Source: Sorghum bicolor (lineage: Eukaryota; Streptophyta; Magnoliopsida; Poales; Poaceae). Taken from it: 64,000 nucleotides of DNA. The position numbers and the translations under genes are program-made. Location of the stretch: the NCBI RefSeq assembly GCF_000003195.3, contig NC_012873.2:23214347-23278346 (forward strand), written 5' to 3'. Of the stretch, positions 1 through 8,743 are shown in pieces (within the stretch, counting starts at the first letter, position 1; the number at the start of each line of letters is the position of its first letter). The notes below the pieces were generated by a model, which worked only from the letters and a program-made list of their open reading frames with translations, did no database searches and was not told the DNA's origin.

Positions 1-92
1 TACCGGGATTATATGGGCTCAAGTTTGGAAACTTGATTGCTTGTCGATCGTTTCTACACTTGAACTCTTATAATTTGGTCGGTTTTGTGACA
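1..92 (+). repeat. E1: 3' end of a Del/Tekay-like LTR
   Basis: These bases are a near-identical reverse complement of the first about 92 bases of the solo LTR at 39665-44345. They end in TGTGACA, the inverted form of the TGTCACA that begins that LTR. The following bases (93 onward) resume the E2 LTR, so this is the edge of an insertion into that LTR whose remainder lies outside the window. The predicted target-site duplication on this side is AACAT (93-97); its partner is not visible. Family assignment to Del/Tekay rests on the long LTR and terminal motif and is tentative. Confidence 0.7.
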
Positions 93-280
93 AACATCGG
101 CCATCGGCATAGATTAACCATCATCCCTGGACTTGGCCACATTCTGCTGTTTCATCATCGACATCATAACCCATCGGCAACTCCTCTGATAACCAGTCAC
201 CACTCTTTCGCCTGTCGATCTATATTTCATTAACTCCCAGATACGTATCCAAAGATACGTGTCCAAAAACATTGTCCACA
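93..280 (-). repeat. E2 3' LTR, partial
   Basis: Matches 20633-20820 base for base in length. In minus orientation the LTR starts TGTGGACAATG at 280, where the 5' LTR has TGTTGACACC. The missing part is displaced by the E1 insertion at 92/93. A pyrimidine-rich tract follows directly at 281, as expected for a polypurine tract on the minus strand. Confidence 0.8.
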
Positions 281-293
281 CATGCCCCCCAAT
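281..293 (-). other. E2 polypurine tract
   Basis: On the minus strand this reads ATTGGGGGGCATG immediately before the LTR start at 280. Position and composition fit the primer for plus-strand DNA synthesis. Confidence 0.6.
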
Positions 294-840
294 TTCGGAG
301 TATAAAATCATTAATGCTCCGAAATTCTCTTCGGTAAGGATGCCTTTCCACAATTACTCCCATCTGACAGCAATTAATTACCAAATCCAAACAACCTTAG
401 TCCAGATTTCCAGCTTGCACCTCGAATATCTCAACCTCTCAAACCGAATCTCCTAAACATACGTTCATCGGCAACTTTTCCGTTAAAGAGGATCGCCGAT
501 GAACCGACCAGGAGATCCTGTATAGTAAAATGTCTCCTAAAATCATAACCGCTTGCTGTCAAATCACCTGTACAATCCCTTGGTTACTGTGTGAACAGTT
601 ACCATATCCACCAGAACACCCTCGAGTTTTACGGATACGGCAAAGAGATAAGTCAGAAATACCCCTGCACACTTCACCCAATAAATACTTCCTTCTTTGG
701 CAATCTTTCTCCACCTTTTCACCCTGCATCCTCTAAGCCTATTTCTCTGGCGGCGGCATTGTTGAAGAGCCCAAGAACTCCAGCAAGGATCTTCCCCAAC
801 AGTTCTTCAAATCTCCGATCCTTTTCTTCTTCGGGAAGAA
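294..840. other. E2 3' non-coding region and putative promoter of its antisense gene
   Basis: No credible coding sequence. On the plus strand CCCAATAAATACTTCC at 677-692 is a plausible but weak TATA-type element about 150 bp upstream of the ATG at 841. A pyrimidine-rich stretch fills the region between, as in plant 5' UTRs. ATCGGC-type hexamers recur here and throughout E2. Confidence 0.35.
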
Positions 841-2145
841 ATGGCCGTCAACTTCATCGTTCCTAAGGTTAACCTAGCACAATCTTTCTTCTCTTTGCCA
901 TACTTTCTACCTTTTGTACAGCTATTTACTTAGTATTTTCTTTCTTCTTCCTTTTCTCTATTTTTCAATCTTCAAACCTTTAGGAATTAACCAAGAAAAT
1001 CGTCATTCCTACCAAGCAAACCCACCTTCAATGCCTCGGTCCGCTAGGTAATCCGGATCCTACCGATCTGATCAACGTGGAAACAAATAGGATCCCCTTT
1101 AGAGCTGAGAATTTTTCTTTGGATCTGTGGAAAGATATCTTCCGATCTTGGCCGAGTTCCACCAAGGGATGGAAGGATTGGTTCTTGAGAGTTAGTAATT
1201 CAAACGAAATACACTAGGGTGAACGCAAATTAGAACAGTGCATCTGGCTATCCATTGCCGATATGGATAGAAACGAGTCATTATTGATAGCTGCCTCATA
1301 ATTCTGGTCAGATACTCTCAATGCTTTTCTGTTTGGTCATGGCCCTGCTTCCCCCACTCTTGCCAATGTGTTCATGCTCACTAGTTTAGATATTGCATCT
1401 GCCGATGATAGCCATCTATACGACCATAAGGCTGAACGCAAGGTAGAAACCCGCAACATTGGTGGTTTGTCAGGATATATCCAGAAGTACCAGAAAACAG
1501 GACCAGTCAGTCAAAGGGAGCATGCCATTTTCCTAAACATGTGGCTGGATAAGTTCATCTTCTGTGGCCGATCGGTAGGACCAACCTCTGTCTATCTATC
1601 GGCAGCAGAAAGGTTAGCCGATGGTGGTCGATTCCCTCTTGGTCGATACCTACTAGGTTCTACCTACCACCTCCCCCACCAAGTGACTGAGAAGCTTCTG
1701 CTAGGTGAACCCATCGGCAACTTAGGAGGCCCCTGGTGGTTCATCAACATGTGGCTCAATGTTCATATGCATAAACGCCTTCGGTTCGATCTCTTTACAC
1801 AGCGATTCCCAAGAGATATTGCCGAAGAATATGAACTGGCTGACGATGAATCGGCAACTCGTCCACCCCTCAATTATGGTGAGGCTGCTATAGTTTTATC
1901 TGGCACCGGCAGTAATGAAAACCAGATCGGCCGATTCTTCCAAACTCTGTATGACGGCCTCTCCAAAGATCAGCGGGCATGGATGCCTTATGAGGATCCA
2001 GAAACTAGATTCCTGCTCACCTTCCATCCTCTTGACAACGCTCTCAACAAGGATAATGATTTGATGATGGCAATTATTACTCTGGGGCAATTCTAATGAA
2101 CACTTTTGGCAGTGGAAAGAAGAGCAACCCTTTCCGCTTTTGACA
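841..2145 (+). pseudogene. Antisense plant mobile domain (PMD) gene carried by E2
   Basis: Exon 1 is 841-867 (nine codons from ATG), the intron 868-983 (GT-AG), and exon 2 runs from 984 in the same phase. The product resembles the plant mobile domain (aminotransferase-like, PF10536) known from MAIN/MAIL proteins and from Gypsy elements. Visible motifs are FWSDTLNAFLFGHG, EHAIFLNMWLDKFIF, GRFPLGRYLLGSTYHLP and GGPWWFINMWLNVHM. In-frame stops lie at 1215-1217 (TAG, likely a former TGG) and 1299-1301 (TAA). The frame ends at 2094-2096, but similarity-like coding continues in another frame to about 2145, where it fuses directly to integrase sequence of the opposite strand, so the C-terminus is deleted. 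The function of PMD proteins in elements is unknown; host MAIN/MAIL proteins act in gene and transposon silencing. Confidence 0.7.
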
Positions 2146-3590
2146 ATGTGTGCCATCTTCTCGGATTTTCTTCAACTTTCCGCTTAATAAGCTTAATAAT
2201 CCCTTTGTTGGAAGCCTCGGCATGTCCATTAGTTTGAGCATAGTAAGGAGAAGAATTCAACACTTTAATCCCCATACCGATTGCAAATTCGTCAAACTCT
2301 CCTGATGTAAACATAGTACCTTGATCGGTAGTGATTATTTGAGGAATGCCAAATCGGTAAACAATGTGCTCTTTCACAAAATCAATCATGTTGGCCGATG
2401 TCACCATCTTCAAAGGAATAGCTTCAACCCATTTAGTAAAATAATCAGTAGCAACTAAGATAAACTTATGCCCCTTGCTGGATGGCGGATAAATTTGTCC
2501 GATGAGATCAATAGCCCAACCTCAAAATGGCCAAGGTTTGATAATGGGATTCATGGCCGATGCGGGAGCCCTTTGAATATTGCCAAACTTCTAACATTCT
2601 TGACACCCTTTATAGTATTTGAAGCAATCTTCACGTATAGTCGGCCAATAATATTTGTTCTTCTAAATCATCCATTTCATCTTAAAAGCCGATTGATGTG
2701 CTCCACACACTCCTTCATGGATCTCACCCATCAAGCTCCTAGCCTCATCATGACCCAAACACTTGAGCAAAACTCCATCTATCGTTCGATAATATAACTC
2801 TTCTCCAAGGAGTACATACTGGGCAGCTTGAAACCTAACACGCCTCTCAACCTTCTTGGATGGATCTTTCAAATAGTCAATAATTTCCTTTCTCTAATCA
2901 TCGGCACTGATTGCCGATAATACACCCCAGATGGGTTTATATCCTGAAGCATGCTGAGCCAATCGGTTAGCTTCTTCATTATGCAACCGAGGAATATGCT
3001 CTAACCGGAAATCCATGAATTCCCTTAACAATTGTACGCACCTTTCATAGTAAGTTACCAAAACCTCACTTCAGCATTAATAAATTCTAGCCAACTGATT
3101 TATAACAAGCATAGAATCACCGAAGATTTCAACAGCATCAGCGTTAACCTCCCTTAATAGTTCCAACCCTTTGAACAAAGCTTGATACTCAGCTTGATTA
3201 TTTGTTGACGTGGCAACAATTGGCAAAGAAAACTTATACTTTTTCCCTCGAGGAGAAATTAGCACTATGTCGATTCCTGTCCCCGGTCACATGTAGATCC
3301 GTCAAAGAAGAGCATCCAAGGAACGATTTCCAAAGCACCCACTACACCGCAATGCTGAGTCACAAAATCGGTCATAATCTACCCTTTAACCGCCTTAGCC
3401 GATTCATAGTGTAGATCGAATTCCGATAATGCGAAAATCCACTTGCCGATTCTACCACTCATAATCGGCATAGATAACATGTATCGGACTACATCATCTT
3501 TGCGTATAACAGTGCATTCGACCGATAGCAAGTAATGTCTCAATATGATACAAGAAAAGTATAAACATAAACACAATTTTTCAATTGTCG
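2135..3590 (-). pseudogene. E2 pol, 3' part: RNase H, archaeal-type RNase H and integrase
   Basis: Reading from high to low coordinates: an RNase H tail (3379-3590, with KWIFALSEFDLHYES), an archaeal-type RNase H (3077-3265, with NNQAEYQALFKGLELL and FGDSMLVINQL), an integrase zinc-binding N-terminus (2663-2872) and an integrase core (2135-2413) with the second catalytic Asp in TTDQGTMF; the glutamate position reads GHAEASNKG. The integrase C-terminus is missing, joined near 2140 to the antisense PMD gene. Several stops and frame changes separate the pieces. The 5' part of the same gene continues at 15372 beyond E3; the frame resumes exactly across the AATAC duplication. Confidence 0.75.
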
Positions 3591-3595
3591 AATAC

Positions 3596-4056
3596 TGTCG
3601 ACGAAAGCTGGTCGACAGTCTACCTTGGGGTATACCCACGGTAGTAGTTTATCGGTGGACGGTGCGCAAACTACGAACTCAATGGTGACGCAAGACACGG
3701 ACAAGCTTTTTACCTAGGTTCAGCTGCCGAGCTGGCGTAATACCTACGTCCTGCGTCTGGTTGTATTGATTTCTGTTGAGAGAATAATTATGTCCTAGGG
3801 GGGTCCCTTGCCTCTCCTTATATAGTCCGGAGGGCAGGGTTACAGATCTAGAAATTAATCCTAGTCGGTTACAATTGCCATAGATAGTGCGATATCAATT
3901 CCTATTTTAACTGACTAGAATCCTACTTGATCTCCACATCTTACTTCCTTGTGCGAAACTCCAAGCTGTCGGATCAAGCTTCAAACTTGTCTCGTAATGG
4001 GCCAAGCCTCCTGGCCCAAGTCTAGCCGTAAGGGTATTGGGGTCTATACCCCCACA
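3596..4056 (-). repeat. E3 3' LTR
   Basis: Same length as the LTR at 14906-15366, about 17 substitutions. In minus orientation it begins TGTGGGGGTATAGACC and ends CGTCGACA. Confidence 0.95.
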
Positions 4057-4073
4057 GCTAGTCCCCGAGCACC
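4057..4073 (-). other. E3 polypurine tract
   Basis: On the minus strand this reads GGTGCTCGGGGACTAGC directly before the LTR start TGTGGGGG. Position and G/A content fit a Tat-type polypurine tract; related motifs (GTCCCCGAGC on plus) recur through 4060-4800. Confidence 0.6.
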
Positions 4074-4600
4074 ATGTATTGTGAAGTAATACGCCGTCTT
4101 GAGCTTCTTCGATCAGTTGAAACTTGACATCTTCAATAAGTAGGAAAGTTGCCTAAGCAGCTGTAATGACATTCTGGCCAACTTCAAAGATAGTTGACCA
4201 ACACTAGCATCGAAGAAGTAGGTTGTTCGAAGAATGCATGGTGCTCTTAATCAAAAAAGATTTCTTTCCTAGTGAAGTGTGCCCACTTTACTTTTTTGAA
4301 AAGTATAGCCTTTCAGAAAGCTAGCATATTCACCGCAAGGTGAAGTGTGCCCACTTAGTCCCCAAGGCTGGCAGTAGGTGACGTAGGCACGTGGTGCCAG
4401 GGTCAAAAGAAAAGTCCTCAAAGAGATTTTGAAACTGAGATGCATCGCCAGATGCATCGTACCGATGTAGTCCCCGAGCTTGCTGGAAGGCGAAGTATGA
4501 ACCTTGTAGCAAGGTCTAAAAAATTAAAATTATCCAGTCCCCGAGCATCTCATACTCGTTTACTATCGAATAGACTTATCAATCTGGCAGGCTGATCGAC

Positions 4601-4852
4601 CAGTCCTCGAGCGTACAGTGCTCGGTGGTCGGTACGGCCCCCAGATTCCCGAGCTGACAGACTGGGCGACCAGTCCCCGAGCATACAGTACTCGGTGGTC
4701 GGTGCAGTCCCCAGATTACCGAGATGGCAGACTGGGCGACCAGTCCCCGAGAATACAGTGCTCGGTGGTCGGTGCAGTCCCTAGATTGACCGACTGGGCG
4801 ACCAGTCCACTTCGCATATAGTGCTCGGTGGTCGGCACAGTCCCCAGGAATG
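4601..4852. repeat. Tandem repeat of about 70 bp in the E3 3' region
   Basis: Copies start at 4601, 4671, 4741 and 4803 with CAGTCC. The first two periods are exactly 70 bp, the third is shortened to 62 bp and the fourth is partial. Each unit holds CTCGGTGGTCGG and AGACTGGGCGACCAGTC blocks. Shorter GTCCCCGAGC motifs lie outside the array from 4060 on. Such arrays are common near the 3' LTR of Tat elements; no spacers or CRISPR structure. Confidence 0.8.
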
Positions 4853-5137
4853 TTGACCCTCCACCAATTTTTGTCTGTTATTTTGAAGAAAACATCTTAC
4901 CACGTAAATGATTGACGTGACGAGACCTCCTGACGTATTGTCAGGTGGTTGCGTGAAAAGTTGCGCCTGGTAACTGCGCAGCCACCCTTTGCGCGGTTTG
5001 AGAAAAGGAAAACATCAATTATACAAAAAGGCCACCGCATTAACTGCCAATAATTATTGAAAACCGAAGCGACGCGTCCGCCGCTGGGCCCGCCCACTTC
5101 CCAAGAATGCGGGAAGTGGGAGGGGTGGAGTTGTGGT

Positions 5138-5145
5138 TTATAAAA
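5138..5145 (+). promoter_or_regulatory. TATA box of the E3 antisense gene
   Basis: TTATAAAA within GGTTTATAAAAGCC, 109 bp upstream of the ATG at 5254. It is on the strand opposite to the retroelement, so it would drive the cargo gene separately from the LTR promoter. Start site not determinable; expected about 30 bp downstream. Confidence 0.6.
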
Positions 5146-5253
5146 GCCTGACAGTACCCCCGCATTGCTTACTCTGCCATCGCCTTCAAGCTTTCCGCTC
5201 TTGCCTTCTACAACCACCTGCAACCCAGCTCGCAATCACTCCTGTAATCATCA

Positions 5254-8200
5254 ATGGCGAAGAGCGACTCCAAGAAGAGGGCCGAGCTGATGGCCAAGGA
5301 ATGGAAAAAGTCCCGAAGCAGTGTGAAGTCCCTCAATGACCTCGTCGACATGGGGCTACTGCACAGCCCAGAGCTCGGCAGCTGGAGGGCACTAGAGGGG
5401 GAGAGCTATCCCGACCCTCGTGCCGGTGAGATTGTAGTGTTCGAAGATTTTTGCAAGAGGGGTTTTGGGGTTCCTGTCCATCCTTTTCTCTAGGGGCTTC
5501 TCTTGTACTATGAGATCGGGATCTGCAATCTGCACCCGAACTCAATCCTTCTCATTTCCACTTTCATTCATCTGTGCGAGGCCTATGTTGGAATAGAGCC
5601 ACACTTCGATCTGTTCCGTTATCTTTTCTGTTTGAGGAAAAAGGGGGCGGTTGGAGGCTCCAAGATTGCAGGTGGAGTATACCTCAATCTTCGTGACGGG
5701 ATGAAGAACCGGTATCTAAGCTGCCCATGGAGCACTTCTCTTACCGAATGGTACAGGAAGTGGTTCTATGTCAGGGAAGAGCCGGGCAGCTCGACGTTTT
5801 GCGACGTGGGGTACATCCCCGAGAAGAGGGTCAGTTGGACCGACCGCCCAGAGTTCGACGGCCAAGTAGCGGACCTGATGAAGCTGATCGACTGGTCACG
5901 TTTGGACGGGCTAGGAGTGGTCGGCAACTTCATTTGTCGTCGGGTGATGCCCTGCCAGAAGAGGGTGCACTCGGCGTACGAGTACGCTGAAAACCAGGAC
6001 CCGACCAGGATGAGGCCTGAGGTCTTGGAGAAGGCAGAAGTGCAGCAGCTGTTGAACGAGCTGTTCAACTTTACGGACGGGAGCTTCATCCGTGGTAGTG
6101 ATCGGGTGCAGGCCTTCAAGCTGGGGCGACCAGCTCCTAAGGTAACGTTACTTACTGATTGTACCTCCTTAGTTCTTGTTCTTTCTAGCTGCTGACTTGT
6201 CTTTGTTACTGTTGCAGATCGGAGACGTTGACCGGTGCACAGTGTACGTATCACTGGCACCTGGGATGGAGAATCCCGCGGGGGAAGATCCGCCGGAGGA
6301 CGACGCTGCTCGGTGTGCTCGGTACACCAGCAGTGAGGAGAAGCAGGCCCACCCTGCCCTGACCACCGAGGATAGAGTGGCGGGGAAAAGGCCATTAGCA
6401 GCAGACCCTTCCCCTGCGCCAACGCTGCCAGCAGAGAGCAGCCAGGTGCCAAAACGCCGTCGGCTCGTCCGGATCGCCGACGACGACGAGGAGGTGGAGG
6501 AGGCTGTGCCGTCGTTGGTCCGGAGGCCTCGTAGTCGTACGGATGTTGTGCCGGCCACCACTGGTCGGGTGACCAGTGACCCGCCTGCTCCGCACGTCGA
6601 GCCGACGCGCGTCGTGGAGACGAGGGCACAGGCACCGACCGGTAGAGGCAGGAGGCGGTTCACCGCAACGCACCGGCACTCTGACCTGTAAGTTTGCTTT
6701 CTTACTTCTGTGCTGCGATTTTTTGCATTTTGTTGCTGCGTTTTGACACTGTTGAAATGTCGTTTTATTGTTAGCACGGCGTCGGACGTCGATCCTGACC
6801 ACGTTGCCGGCCAGAGGGTGGCCGGACCTGCCGCTGCCGCTGAGGACGCCGCGCCGCAGACCACGGAGCAGCCCGCGGCGGCAACCGTGGCTGAGAGCGC
6901 CGAGGAGCTTCCGGCCTCAGCGAGGACCGCGGCGAGCAGCCCGACCAGGGATGAGGAGGCTATGAGGACCCCTCCCCCGAGTAGCGTCGCGGAAGGGGAA
7001 GACAGAGTCCCGACCCCTCCCCGCGCCAAAGAGAGGGGGGTCCCAACGCCACCCCGGGCAGGAGCCTCTTCGTCTGCAGGCTCCCCGGGCCTGGTCCAGG
7101 GGCCAGTGATGCCTGCGACCACAGCCGGTGGCAGTGCAGAGAACGAGGAAACCCAGGCGGCCTCTGACGACGACGTGGAGGAAATTGAAGGTCGTCCCCG
7201 TGATGGCCGCCAACGCATATACGTGTGGCGCCAACGCGGGGACCACTTCATCGGGCACGAGGAGCTCGCGAAGACGGAAGAGGCCGCGAGGGTGGAGCGC
7301 ACGGCCAAGCGCCTCGTGGACGAAGTTAAAGTGAGTGGTCCTTTGCACTGCTCGACACTTTTGTGCTATCTTGCTGGGTCGACATATGTTCTTCTTGCAG
7401 GGCGCAATGAAAACGGCGAAGTATCGGAAGAGGTGCTTCGACCAAATAGAGGGCATTGTGGCCGAGAACAAGGCTCTGTCCGCGGAGGTGGACCGGCTAC
7501 GGTCGGAGGTTGGGGAGAAGGTGGCCGAGATGAGCACCCAGGAAGAGCGTCGTCTCGAGCTCACTCGGTGTTTAGCCGACCAGTATCGGCAGCGGACAGG
7601 TCAGTCGCATGCTCCGAGCAGCTGTATGTAGCCGCGTGGTTGGTTTTGTTGTCCAGGGGATTGTTCATGTAGACTTGGAGGAGGAGGTCGCGCGCCTTCG
7701 GCAAGAGAAGGAGCAGCTTGGTCAAGAGCTTGCCGGGGCGCTGGAGGCTGGGCGCCGAGCAGGCAAGGAGCTAGGCCAGAGGAATCGGGAGTTGTCTGGT
7801 AATAACCGTGCCGCCTTCCTTTATTTGGCTGCTCGACGTTCCTTTCATTGTTATTAAACTGACCTCCTGCTTGGTTTGTTGTGCTCAAGGTAAATTCCAA
7901 AAAGCACTTAGATGAGCTGGTCAAGGATCGGGACTCCTGGAAGACTAACTGTATTAGGCTTTGGAAAGGAGTGGCCCCGGTCCTGGACTTGATGAGCCCC
8001 GAGCTTCCGGAAGACCAGCCCCGCGCGCCGAAGCTGACGCCAGTCGAGAAGGCGCAACGGGCGTGGGATTGGCTCCAGCAGTTCGTTAAGGACGCTGGGG
8101 AGTTCGCCGGCGCTCATGTCCTCCGCATGGTGCGCGCCCATTATCCCCTGGTCGACTTGTCCAGGCTGGAGAGGGGGTACCCTAGGGAAGTCGGCCCGCA

Positions 8201-8423
8201 GGAGGCGGACGACCTTCGAGCTGGCCTGCTAGACTTGTCGTCGGCGGTGATCGGCGACATCAATCTTTGCGGGACGGCCACACCCCCCGACCAGCCGGGG
8301 TCAGACAGGTCGGCCAGGGAGTTATCGGGGGTGTCTATTGCCGGAGATGGGTGGTCGACGCCTGCGGTCTCGACCAGCCAGGCGCCGGTGGCCCCGACCC
8401 CTTCGTCCGGGCAGCAATGCTAG
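5254..8423 (+). pseudogene. Six-exon antisense cargo gene of E3 (gypsy-type putative transposase domain, coiled coil)
   Basis: Exons by GT-AG borders and phase: 5254-6141, 6218-6687, 6775-7330, 7401-7599, 7673-7798, 7890-8423; introns are 70-91 bp. About 920 residues are encoded. Exon 1 resembles the plant family annotated as gypsy-type putative transposase (PF04195/Transposase_28 type), with SLNDLVDMGLLHSPE, FEDFCKRGFGVPVHPFL and WSTSLTEWYRKWFYV. Exons 2-3 are low-complexity Pro/Ala/Glu/Arg-rich and probably disordered; exons 4-6 contain heptad-like coiled coil (LEEEVARLRQEKEQLGQEL). Two lesions: an in-frame TAG at 5491-5493 after VHPFL, and a frame break at the exon 5/6 join explained by one extra A in the A5 run 7899-7903. 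Convergent with gag-pol, whose stop is 321 bp away. The role is unknown; the family name does not show transposase activity. Confidence 0.75.
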
Positions 8424-8526
8424 GCGGGTGATCAGCCCGAGCAGTAGGCCAGTAGGATAGTCTGTAGGAGTAGACTAGTAACCGCCCGTTAGGGTGTTTA
8501 TTGTAAACTCTGTATGTAAAGTTTGT

Positions 8527-8532
8527 AATAAA
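8527..8532 (+). terminator. Polyadenylation signal of the E3 antisense gene
   Basis: AATAAA 104 bp after the stop codon of the cargo gene at 8421-8423, followed by a T-rich stretch. Fits a plant near-upstream element. Confidence 0.45.
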
Positions 8533-8743
8533 GTTTGATTTTGTCATGACCATGATTTTGAGCACTGTAAAGTTATCTGACTGATGTATCACTGTGTTTG
8601 ACTGATAGTCATTAAGGATCTCTGTCGTAGAGGAATATTGCTGTGCTCGTCGAAAGCTCTGCGTGTAAACAATGTATAGCGAAAAAGGAAAATTTTTATT
8701 ATTGCCAATTATAAGAAACTTACAAGCAAAAAGGTACTGGAAC

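Noticed and set aside
4601..4852. Possible CRISPR-like array
   Set aside because: The units are contiguous 70-bp tandem repeats without unique spacers, in a plant retroelement.
6169..7308. 379-residue minus-strand open frame, and a 289-residue one at 5766-6635
   Set aside because: They are low-complexity shadows of the GC-rich antisense exons 1-3; the plus strand has splice sites and conserved domain sequence.
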